Assembly (NCBI GenBank): GCA_002389295.1
Contig: DGOE01000062.1
Span: forward strand, 286 to 19,416
Source: Flavobacteriales bacterium UBA4474
GTDB taxonomy: Bacteria; Bacteroidota; Bacteroidia; Flavobacteriales_D; Sanyastnellaceae
Direction of reading: 5' to 3'
Length of the DNA: 19,131 nt
Shown: piece after piece, positions 8,142 to 14,513 of the stretch
Layout of the letters: every line of letters starts with the position of its first letter
How positions within the stretch are numbered: position 1 is the first letter of the stretch
Notes under the pieces: generated by a model
What the model was told of the DNA's origin: nothing
The model's input: only the letters and a program-made list of their open reading frames with translations
The model's database searches: none
Made by a program: the position numbers and the translations under genes

Positions 8142-8504
8142 ATGATGCGATGTACATCTTGGATGATGGGTTTGTGTGTGGTCGCCTCGGTTGTGGGCTG
8201 TACATATGACGACCTGGAGACACTCGGAAACCCCTATGATTGCGATGTATTTGACGTGAGTTACGGGGCGGACATTTTGCCTTTGGTGGCTGACAACTGT
8301 CAGGGATGCCACTCCGGAGGCACGCCCTCTGCAGGCATTGCATTCGAGGAGCACGCAGACATAGCGCAATTGGCCGAGGGCATGTTGGACCGGATGGACC
8401 GGGCCCCCAACGATGACCTTCTCATGCCGCAGTCGGGCAAGTTGGACAGTTGTTCCATCGCGCTCTTCTCCGCTTGGATTGCCGCAGGAAAACCCAACAA
8501 TTGA
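8142..8504 (+). CDS. Mono-haem cytochrome c-like lipoprotein
   Basis: A 120-residue lipoprotein. Starting at the ATG at 8142 gives a short signal peptide ending in the lipobox VASVVGC, with lipid Cys20; the ATG at 8145 is equally possible. The mature part has NCQGCH (Cys53, Cys56, His57), a single haem c attachment site, and LLMPQSG with Met95 as the likely sixth ligand. The overall layout, 'I.P.V..NC.GCH ... LMP..G.LD.C.I.....WI..G.P.N', is that of small Bacteroidota and Planctomycetota cytochrome domains. Cys34 and Cys104 are additional. It would carry electrons at a membrane surface. The stop overlaps the ATG of the YceI gene by one base (TGATG), so translation is probably coupled. The haem site is seen directly; the electron partner is unknown. 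Confidence 0.8.
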   Translation: MMRCTSWMMGLCVVASVVGCTYDDLETLGNPYDCDVFDVSYGADILPLVADNCQGCHSGGTPSAGIAFEEHADIAQLAEGMLDRMDRAPNDDLLMPQSGKLDSCSIALFSAWIAAGKPNN

Positions 8505-9043
8505 TGAGACACCTGTTTTTCCTTGCCCTCCTTGTAGCCGGATTTGACCTGACCGGAGGGGCGCAGCAGTTTGCGACCCGTGAGGCCCACATCTCGTTTC
8601 TCTCCGAGACGCCCGTTGAGGACATCAAGGCCGAGAGCCAAGAAGCATCAGCAATTTTGGACGTGGCCACGGGAGGCTTGGCTTTCCAGGTGCCCATTTT
8701 GAGTTTCCACTTCCCCAAGGCGCTCATGGAAGAACATTTCAATGAGAACTACATGGAGTCGGCCAAATTCCCCAAGGCCTCTTTCCGCGGCACGGTGATG
8801 GGGTGGGACCCGGACGGTGATGCCCAGCAGGAGGTGGTGGCCAAGGGAAAGCTTGATATGCATGGCGTGTCCGTAGCCCGCGAGGTGACGGGGACCATGA
8901 CCCGCACGACATCGGGATGGATGATCGGTGCCACATTCAGTGTGCCGTGCACCGATCACGACATTGACATCCCCAAGGTGGTCTCCGAGAACATCGCCGA
9001 GGTGATTGACGTGACGTTGACCGCGACCCTGCTGCCGCGATGA
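8504..9043 (+). CDS. YceI-like secreted lipid-binding protein
   Basis: A 179-residue exported protein. MRHLFFLALLVAG... is a classic signal peptide, with cleavage likely after GGA. The mature part follows the YceI lipocalin-like pattern: THISFLSETPVEDIKAES-like opening (AHISFLSETPVEDIKAES), NENYMESAKFPKASFRG in the middle, then GKLDMHGVSVAREVTGTM and a final IDVTLTATL strand. YceI proteins bind isoprenoids such as polyprenyl chains in the periplasm. The ATG at 8504 shares one base with the cytochrome stop, and the last four bases (ATGA) overlap the next start, so the three genes form a tightly coupled unit. YceI proteins are often found next to cytochromes, which suggests a role with a quinone or other isoprenoid in electron transfer; here that is inference. 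Confidence 0.8.
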   Translation: MRHLFFLALLVAGFDLTGGAQQFATREAHISFLSETPVEDIKAESQEASAILDVATGGLAFQVPILSFHFPKALMEEHFNENYMESAKFPKASFRGTVMGWDPDGDAQQEVVAKGKLDMHGVSVAREVTGTMTRTTSGWMIGATFSVPCTDHDIDIPKVVSENIAEVIDVTLTATLLPR

Positions 9044-9939
9044 AGCACGTTTCCTTTTTGAGAGCGTCTGTCGCGCTTGTTTTTGCGGGGTTTGCTCTCG
9101 CGTCACCGTTGTCCGCCCAGGACGACCTGATGGACTTTTTTGACGAGCCGACGGGGCCACAGGTGGTCACTTCGGCTTTCAAGGCAGGCAGGATCATCAA
9201 TGTGCAGAGTCCGGAAACCAGTGGAAAGGGCGAGATGAATTTCATCATCGCTCACCGCTTTGGTCGGATCAGTGATGGGGCATACGCCCTGTGGGGGCTC
9301 GACAATGCCCAGATGCGCATGGGCCTCGATTACGGTTTGACGGACCGGTTACAGGTCGGTGTGGCCCGATCGTCCTTTGGAAAGACCTTGGAGGTGAATG
9401 CCAAGTGGCGTTTCCTCGAGCAAAAGAGTGGGGGAGGCTCTCCGGTGAGCCTCACGGGTTATTCGGTGCTGATGCGGGACGGCATGCGGTTCCCTGAGGA
9501 TGGCATCGGACGGCTCGGAATTCACCGGATCAGTTATGTCCATCAGGTGGTGGTGGCGCGGAAATTTTCTCCGGAATTCTCTTTGGCCCTGATCCCGTCG
9601 CTTGTCCACCGCAACCTGGTGGACCAACCCGCACGCGCCAATGACGTCGGCACGCTTGGCGCTGGTTTCCGCTACAAGCTCAACAACCGATTGTCTGTCA
9701 ATGGGGAGTATCATTATTTGCTTCCGCGCCCCATTCCCGATGACCCGGAACTGCGCAACTCGTTGAGCCTCGGACTCGATATCGAGACGGGTGGCCACGT
9801 TTTCCAGCTGCACATTACCAACAGCCGCGGCATGTTTGAGCGCTCATTCCTCTCAGAGACCGCAGGCCGCTGGCAGGATGGAGACCTCTATTTCGGCTTC
9901 AACATCAACCGGGTCTTCCAAGTGGGGAGCCGCCGGTGA
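9040..9939 (+). CDS. DUF5777-like outer-membrane beta-barrel protein
   Basis: A 299-residue protein with a signal peptide (MKHVSFLRASVALVFAGFALA, cleavage near LSAQ). The mature part opens with an acidic segment, then VVTSAFKAGRIINVQSPET, GEMNFIIAHRFGRIS, YALWGLDNAQMRMGLDYGL and TDRLQVGVARSS, which I recognise as the conserved core of the Bacteroidota DUF5777 family. Alternating polar/hydrophobic strands continue to the end, which finishes GDLYFGFNINRVFQVGSRR, consistent with an outer-membrane barrel. It is the last gene of the cytochrome-YceI operon (ATGA overlap) and ends directly against the stop of the convergent EEP gene with no gap. The function of this family is not established; the genomic link with YceI and cytochrome c suggests an envelope redox-linked complex. 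Confidence 0.75.
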   Translation: MKHVSFLRASVALVFAGFALASPLSAQDDLMDFFDEPTGPQVVTSAFKAGRIINVQSPETSGKGEMNFIIAHRFGRISDGAYALWGLDNAQMRMGLDYGLTDRLQVGVARSSFGKTLEVNAKWRFLEQKSGGGSPVSLTGYSVLMRDGMRFPEDGIGRLGIHRISYVHQVVVARKFSPEFSLALIPSLVHRNLVDQPARANDVGTLGAGFRYKLNNRLSVNGEYHYLLPRPIPDDPELRNSLSLGLDIETGGHVFQLHITNSRGMFERSFLSETAGRWQDGDLYFGFNINRVFQVGSRR

Positions 9940-11418
9940 TCAGTCGATGCGCTTGAGTTGTTTGACGGGCTTGGTGCCCGGACGGTCGTGGCGGCTGAGG
10001 TCGGCCACCACGATGTAGTGGTCGCTGGCCTGCATGTCGTCGCCGGCCTGCAGTCCGTATTGGGCCAGACGATCGGGTGTCATGGATGCCGTTTCCAATG
10101 CAAAGTTGCCCCGCACCTCCATCACACCGTCTTGGACGAGGATGTAGTCGAGCTTGCCGACGGGCCATTGGCTGTTGTCGTTGCGCCATGTGTAGGTCAT
10201 GGCCTGGTCGGTCTGCATGCCGGTCAACTCCGCCAAGGCGGTGCCGTCCCAGTCGGGGGCGAAATCTGCGCCATGGGCTGATTCGTCGTGGATGTCGCCG
10301 GTGAGCAGCGTGCGCATGGCTTGGCCGGGGCCCACCATGTTGAGGTCGCCGCCGTAGACCACCGGGGTGCGGTCCTCCAGGTCGAGCGCGCCACCTGGGG
10401 ACATGGCGTCGCGCAGGAAGGCCATGTACTCATCGGCTTCGGTCTGTCGCTGCTCGGCCCCATTGCAGCACTTGAGGTGGCTCGCGGTCACCATCATCGC
10501 ACCGCCCCAGCCCGTCTCGATCAAAACAGGGTATTGGCGATACACATCGGGAAACGTCTCGGTGATGGGCCAACGGCTGGCCACCATGAGGTCCCAGTCG
10601 TCTTTGGCCACATGCCACGTCCCCGCTTCCAAGGGCATCCATTCGTTGAGCAGGTCTTGTACCATGTCGGCAGAGAAGTCCTCTACCTCGCTCATGGCCA
10701 GCACATCGGGCTGCACGGCCTGCAATATGCGCGAAAAGGCGCCTTGGGCCGAAGCTTCATCCATCCTGCGGTTCATGTTCCAAAAGGCGACCCGGACTTC
10801 GGTGCCTTCCGGTCGGCTCAATGGGGTGGCCAACTGTATGGCCATATCCTGGGACAGCTCTACGGCATCTGAAGCGGTGACCTGCTGGCCAGAAGAGGAA
10901 CACTGGACGGACCAGCGCAATGGCGTTTGTGTGCTGGCAAAACCATTGACCTGGCGGTCGATTGACACTTCGTGCTCGGCTGCACCATAGGTGGGGGCCA
11001 TGCGCACAAAGGCGTCGTTGAGTGACGACTGGGCCACGTTGCCCCCCGATTGCGATTGGTTGACGTAGCGGTCCTTGAGGTGAACGACCAGTTCGGCCCC
11101 TTGGAAGCTGCCTACAATTTGTCCGGTACTGGGATTGTTGTCCAGGTCCAGCGCCAGTTTGGTTCCATGCGGGATGATGCCTTCATCCAGGGCGATGGTC
11201 CGGTCGTATTCGAGGTGGAAATAGATGCGCTCGGCGTCGCTGGTGAACCCCACCGCCACAAGGGGCCCTACCGTATCGGAAACGGCGATGGAAGGGACTT
11301 CAGACCAGTCGGCAAAATCTTGGTCTATGGCGATGCCGCTCTGGGCCGTGGCCATTGTACAGGTGCTCAGAAGCAAGAACAGGGCGGCACAGCGGCCCAT
11401 TTGGTGTGCTGGGGACAT
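9940..11418 (-). CDS. Secreted endonuclease/exonuclease/phosphatase (EEP) protein with N-terminal beta-sandwich
   Basis: A 492-residue exported protein from the ATG at 11418, or 486 from 11400; MGRCAALFLLLSTCTMATAQ is a good signal peptide. Residues ~30-180 (IDQDFADWSEVPSIAVSD ... GTKLALDLDNNPSTG) look like a CBM9/DOMON-type beta-sandwich. The EEP domain runs from about 208: VRVAFWNMNRR, AMSEVEDF with metal-binding Glu244, GGDLN with Asp358 and Asn360, and ASDHYIVV (Asp466, His467). These are the metal and phosphate-activating residues of the DNase I-like fold, so it should cleave phosphodiesters or phosphomonoesters outside the cell; whether nucleic acid or sugar/lipid phosphate is unclear. 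HLKCCNG contains paired Cys shared with the paralogue at 17779-19131. Unlike that paralogue it has no dockerin-like tail; the end is basic (RHDRPGTKPVKQLKRID). Confidence 0.8.
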   Translation of the reverse strand: MSPAHQMGRCAALFLLLSTCTMATAQSGIAIDQDFADWSEVPSIAVSDTVGPLVAVGFTSDAERIYFHLEYDRTIALDEGIIPHGTKLALDLDNNPSTGQIVGSFQGAELVVHLKDRYVNQSQSGGNVAQSSLNDAFVRMAPTYGAAEHEVSIDRQVNGFASTQTPLRWSVQCSSSGQQVTASDAVELSQDMAIQLATPLSRPEGTEVRVAFWNMNRRMDEASAQGAFSRILQAVQPDVLAMSEVEDFSADMVQDLLNEWMPLEAGTWHVAKDDWDLMVASRWPITETFPDVYRQYPVLIETGWGGAMMVTASHLKCCNGAEQRQTEADEYMAFLRDAMSPGGALDLEDRTPVVYGGDLNMVGPGQAMRTLLTGDIHDESAHGADFAPDWDGTALAELTGMQTDQAMTYTWRNDNSQWPVGKLDYILVQDGVMEVRGNFALETASMTPDRLAQYGLQAGDDMQASDHYIVVADLSRHDRPGTKPVKQLKRID

Positions 11419-11442
11419 GATGCAGTGAATCAGGGTACAAAG
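11419..11442. promoter_or_regulatory. 24-bp divergent start-to-start spacer
   Basis: Only 24 bp lie between the EEP ATG (minus) and the thioesterase ATG (plus), so each promoter must reach into the other coding region. On the minus strand CATCTTTG (11445-11438) resembles TAnnTTTG and is about 20 nt before the EEP start, making it the best -7 candidate. No clear plus-strand -7 box is visible. Confidence 0.3.
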
Positions 11443-11853
11443 ATGGACCTTTGTGGCATGCGATTGCTCGGTACGAAAGTGTGCAAGAAGCACGACCTCG
11501 GAGTGCACAACAACCTCTTCGGTGGAACGATGCTCAGTTGGATCGATGAATTGGCCGTGGCGTACGTCAATGAGATCTGCTTTAGCCCCAATATGGTGAC
11601 CCTCAAAGTGGAGGAAGTGCTGTTTAAATCCCCCGTCAAGGAAAACAACCTCATCAAGATCTACGGTGAGGTGGTCCGGATAGGAAACAAGTCCATCACC
11701 ATTTCTGTGGAGGCGCGCAAGTTCAATGTCTACAGCCATGACGAGACGGTGGTGACCACCACCCGTTTGGTTTTTGTGCGCATCGATGAGGACGGCAATT
11801 CACTCCCCATTGCCCAGCATGTCAAGGACAAGCACCCCGACAAACTCGCCTGA
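11443..11853 (+). CDS. Hotdog-fold acyl-CoA thioesterase
   Basis: A 136-residue cytoplasmic protein of the YciA/BACH acyl-CoA thioesterase type, hydrolysing acyl-CoA to free acid and CoA. VHNNLFGGTMLSWIDELA (21-38) is the hotdog helix motif, with Asn24, Gly27-Gly28 and Asp35 as the usual active-site set. KVEEVLFKSPVKENNLIKIYG and GNKSITISVEARKFN give the strands that follow, and the end (KHPDKLA) is charged. The ATG at 11443 is in frame with a second at 11458; the first is 24 nt from the divergent EEP start, the second would leave 39 nt. Acyl-chain length preference cannot be read from sequence. The 94-bp gap to the next plus-strand gene contains inverted repeats, so it may be transcribed alone. 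Confidence 0.85.
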   Translation: MDLCGMRLLGTKVCKKHDLGVHNNLFGGTMLSWIDELAVAYVNEICFSPNMVTLKVEEVLFKSPVKENNLIKIYGEVVRIGNKSITISVEARKFNVYSHDETVVTTTRLVFVRIDEDGNSLPIAQHVKDKHPDKLA

Positions 11854-11871
11854 GCCGCGCATTTTGTGGCT
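11853..11871 (+). terminator. Small hairpin just after the thioesterase stop
   Basis: AGCCGC (11853-11858), a 7-nt loop, then GTGGCT (11866-11871) can pair over six positions with one G-U. No T-run follows, so it is a weak terminator candidate at best. Confidence 0.2.
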
Positions 11872-11878
11872 GCCGGAT

Positions 11879-11930
11879 TGACATAAGTCACATCAAAAGC
11901 TGTCGTGTGACATCACTGCACAGCGCAGTG
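11879..11930. promoter_or_regulatory. Cluster of inverted repeats before the LLM/KMO-like pair
   Basis: Three symmetric elements are packed into 52 bp: TGAC-N4-GTCA (11879-11890), GTCACA-N13-TGTGAC (11887-11892 with 11906-11911), and CACTGC-N5-GCAGTG (11914-11930). The last ends 17 nt before the LLM ATG. The repeated TGAC/GTCA half-sites look like binding sites for a dimeric regulator, and the last could form a leader hairpin over the ribosome entry region. The arms are 4-6 bp, so proof needs comparison with related genomes. Confidence 0.4.
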
Positions 11931-11947
11931 CGGGGCAAGTTGCGTCC

Positions 11948-13198
11948 ATGCGATTTGATGTCTTTTTCAGTTTCTCCAAGATGCCCGTCGGGGGTGTCAT
12001 GCCCACGGACTCCATTCTTTACGAGCGGTTGTTTCGCTCCATGGAGGAGGCAGATGCCCTGGGCTATGAACGCGCTTGGGTAGGAGAGGCCCACTATTCT
12101 CTCGCTCCTGAGCAACAGGGTCCGGACCCTTTTCTGCCCCATTTCGAAGGCGAGTTGTGCATCAACACCGATATCCTCCAAGTGGCGGCGGCGGCCATGC
12201 CCCGTACCCGTCAAATTTCGGTTGGGTCAGCCATCCGCAACATCCTCGTGAACGGCGGTCCTGTGGCCCATGCGGAGATGGTGCGCACCTTTTTGACCAT
12301 CCACGGCGAGGCCCTTCGGCGTTCGGGCCGGAAGCTCTGTATTGGATTTGGTACCGGTCGTTTTGCTTATGCCAATGCCGCCAATGGCGTGGCGCCCCGC
12401 AATGCGGCTGAAGAGCTGGTGTGGCCACAATTGCGTGGGCTGGTGTTGAGGGAGGCCACAGAGATTTTTCTGCGCCTGCTCCGCGGTGACACTTTGGGGT
12501 CTGGGGATGTGGCGCCTAAGGTGTTGAACCGAGACAAGGTCGATCCAGCGGTTTGGTCCAAGGCATGCAGCGCCCTGGGATTTTCGTCGGACCAGGAGAG
12601 CCTGTCGTTTGCGCCTTTCTGGACATTCGCACCGCTCAAAATCATCCCTGCGGATGTCGGCTTGGAGCAACTGACCTTGGTGTTGGGCTCTCACGATCCG
12701 GCGCTGCAGGCCTATGCCAATACTTTCCTTCCCGTGGAGGTGTTCAATCTCTCGGTGACCCCGGGTAAGGTCATTGACGCCACGCATGAGCGCATGGCTT
12801 CCACCTTCCATCCCGATGGCGGTGTTTGGCGCCGTGACCGGATGCCGCGTACCGTTATGGTATTTGTCCGAACCGATGAAGGTGTGGGCGATGCCACCCT
12901 GGATGCGCTCGCTGAAGCCGAGGCGCGCGAGGCCATGCAGGCCTATTGGAAGGCCATGGAAGGCACAGTGGATGAGGACAAAGTGCGCAAGGGGATGTCC
13001 AATGCCGTTTACGGCAGTCCGGCCACGGTTGCCGCCCAAATTGCCGAGCGTTTCCATCCAGAGGACCGGCTCATGACGTGGTTCGATTTCAATGCGCGGG
13101 ACGAACAGGTGGTCATCCGCCGGATGCGTGACTTCGCCCGGCACGTGCGGCCTTTGATGGCGGCCGAATTCCATTCACCTCAATCCTTGGCCTCATGA
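11948..13198 (+). CDS. Luciferase-like (LLM-class) flavin-dependent monooxygenase
   Basis: A 416-residue soluble protein of the bacterial luciferase superfamily, which uses reduced FMN and O2 to oxidise a small substrate. The fold opening is clear: MRFDVFFSFSK (strand 1), YERLFRSMEEADALGYERAWVGEAHYS with the family's 'ADxLGYxxxWVxExH' motif, then QISVGSAIRNILVNGGPVAHAE and LCIGFGTGR for the later strands. The C-terminal VYGSPATVAAQIAERFHPEDRL matches the usual 'GtPeeVaeql' region. Two-component members need a separate flavin reductase, and none is adjacent; the nitroreductase at 17122 is not in this operon. Its last four bases (ATGA) overlap the start of the KMO-like FAD monooxygenase, so the two are translated together and probably act in one pathway. 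The substrate is unknown. Confidence 0.85.
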   Translation: MRFDVFFSFSKMPVGGVMPTDSILYERLFRSMEEADALGYERAWVGEAHYSLAPEQQGPDPFLPHFEGELCINTDILQVAAAAMPRTRQISVGSAIRNILVNGGPVAHAEMVRTFLTIHGEALRRSGRKLCIGFGTGRFAYANAANGVAPRNAAEELVWPQLRGLVLREATEIFLRLLRGDTLGSGDVAPKVLNRDKVDPAVWSKACSALGFSSDQESLSFAPFWTFAPLKIIPADVGLEQLTLVLGSHDPALQAYANTFLPVEVFNLSVTPGKVIDATHERMASTFHPDGGVWRRDRMPRTVMVFVRTDEGVGDATLDALAEAEAREAMQAYWKAMEGTVDEDKVRKGMSNAVYGSPATVAAQIAERFHPEDRLMTWFDFNARDEQVVIRRMRDFARHVRPLMAAEFHSPQSLAS

Positions 13199-14409
13199 AC
13201 CGCGGTCGGTTGGTCATAGCGGGAGGCGGTCCAGTCGGACTGGTGTCGGCATTGCTGCTCAGGCCTTACTTCGCACAGGTCACCGTGCTTGAGCGCAACG
13301 CCGCTGAAGCTGCAGGCGGCCGGTCGCTGCAATTGGTGCTCGGTGAGCGCGGGTTGCATGCCCTGCGTTGTTGTGGTCTCGACCAACAGGTCAAGGCCCA
13401 AGGTGTACCAGTCTATGGACGCATGGACGGTGAAACAGGGGCATTCACGCCCTATGGGGCATCGGATGATGCCATTCTCGCAGTGTCGCGCGTGGCGCTG
13501 CAGTCCATTCTCGAGCAGGCCGTCGATGGCTTAGAGGGGATTGAGCGCCGGTCCGCTGTGACGGTTACGGGTGTGGACCGCACGGCCAAAAACGTACACT
13601 GTGATACACCTCTCGGGCCTGAAATTTTGGGCTATGACATGCTGATCGGAGCGGATGGCGTGCGTTCGGTGGTCGCGGAGAGCATCCTGGAGGAGGAGGA
13701 GGTGACCTTGGACAAATTGCCCTTGGTGTACCGAGAGGTGCCTGTGGCAAATGTGGGGTGGCGCTCGGATGCCTTTGTCTATTGGTCCGATGGGGAGGTC
13801 ATGGTGGGGAGCTTTCCTGGAAAAGAAGGCAGGCGGGGCCTGTTTGTGATGCACCCCCGTGGAGCGGAGCATTTGCTGTTTAACGAAGGCAACACTGGGC
13901 TTTTCGCCCGCTTTCCCGGCTTGGCATTCCTCGGAAACACCTTGCTCGAAGCACTGTCCGCGGCCAATGCGGGCGCGATGGGGTCCAAGACCTGCGCGCG
14001 CTGGACGTCCGATGAGGTGGTCATCATCGGCGATGCCGCCCACGCCATTGTCCCCTTTATGGGCCAGGGCCTCAATACGGGGCTGGAAGATGCCGTGTGC
14101 TTGATGCGTCAATTCCGTTCTTCATCCGCCTCGCCTTGTGACGAGGTGCTTCGGCGTTTTGCCCGCAGGCGTCAGGCGCCCGCTGATGCGATCCGGCGGC
14201 TTTCGGACCGTCACGCGCGCCATTTGATGGGGGTGGCTTCCGCTGTGGATGTGGCTTTGGAAGAGCGCGCAGGTGCGGCGCTGCACGCGGTTGGAATGCC
14301 GGACACCTATGCGGCCTGTGCGTTTTCGCGCAACCGCTTCGATCGGATCTTGAGCGCAGAGTGGCGCGCCATGAAGCTTGAAATCCCGGTGCATTCGAGG
14401 GTGGCCTGA
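13195..14409 (+). CDS. Kynurenine 3-monooxygenase-like FAD monooxygenase
   Basis: A 404-residue flavoprotein of the p-hydroxybenzoate hydroxylase fold. VIAGGGPVGL (8-17) is the FAD Rossmann loop, LIGADGVRSVV (150-160) the DG motif, and IIGDAAHAIVPFMGQGLN (277-294) the GD motif. Several features resemble kynurenine 3-monooxygenase in particular: GRSLQLVLGERGLHAL (42-57), GVPVYGRMD then TPYG (70-88), and the AAHAIVPFMGQG wording. The late YAACAFSRNRF also parallels the KMO 'YxxVTFSxxRY' segment. Arg76 and Tyr87 occupy positions of known kynurenine contacts. At 404 residues it is shorter than typical KMO (about 450-480) and ends without a membrane helix. No kynureninase or 3-hydroxyanthranilate dioxygenase gene is nearby; instead it is fused by a 4-nt overlap to an LLM monooxygenase. 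True KMO or a relative acting on another aromatic amine are both open. Confidence 0.78.
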   Translation: MNRGRLVIAGGGPVGLVSALLLRPYFAQVTVLERNAAEAAGGRSLQLVLGERGLHALRCCGLDQQVKAQGVPVYGRMDGETGAFTPYGASDDAILAVSRVALQSILEQAVDGLEGIERRSAVTVTGVDRTAKNVHCDTPLGPEILGYDMLIGADGVRSVVAESILEEEEVTLDKLPLVYREVPVANVGWRSDAFVYWSDGEVMVGSFPGKEGRRGLFVMHPRGAEHLLFNEGNTGLFARFPGLAFLGNTLLEALSAANAGAMGSKTCARWTSDEVVIIGDAAHAIVPFMGQGLNTGLEDAVCLMRQFRSSSASPCDEVLRRFARRRQAPADAIRRLSDRHARHLMGVASAVDVALEERAGAALHAVGMPDTYAACAFSRNRFDRILSAEWRAMKLEIPVHSRVA

Positions 14410-14428
14410 CCCCCTTTTTCTGTTTTTT
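14399..14428 (+). terminator. Weak terminator-like element at the KMO-like gene end
   Basis: GGGT-N6-ACCC (14399-14412) spans the stop codon and is followed by CC and two T-runs (14415-14419 and 14423-14428). The stem is only 4 bp, so the T-runs carry most of the argument. Confidence 0.35.
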
Positions 14429-14430
14429 CG

Positions 14431-14458
14431 CGAAGGGCAGGCCTTTGGGTGCCTTTCG
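14431..14458. repeat. 9-bp hairpin downstream of the T-runs
   Basis: CGAAGGGCA (14431-14439) and TGCCTTTCG (14450-14458) pair over nine positions with one G-U, around a 10-nt loop. On the plus strand the T-rich stretch comes before it, not after, so it is not a textbook terminator; it could protect the transcript 3' end. A second small hairpin, CTCCA-N5-TGGAG, is at 14474-14488. Confidence 0.45.
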
Positions 14459-14513
14459 AGACAAGCTCTGCCTCTCCAACTGATGGAGTGGATGTGTATT
14501 CGGACGCGTAAAA

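Noticed and set aside
11419..11739. N-terminal extension of the EEP protein to 11739
   Set aside because: It runs antisense through the thioesterase gene and buries the signal peptide at residue ~108.
12227..13174. A 315-codon minus-strand frame opposite the LLM gene
   Set aside because: It lies wholly opposite a well-supported flavin monooxygenase and its translation is His/Arg-rich without recognisable motifs.
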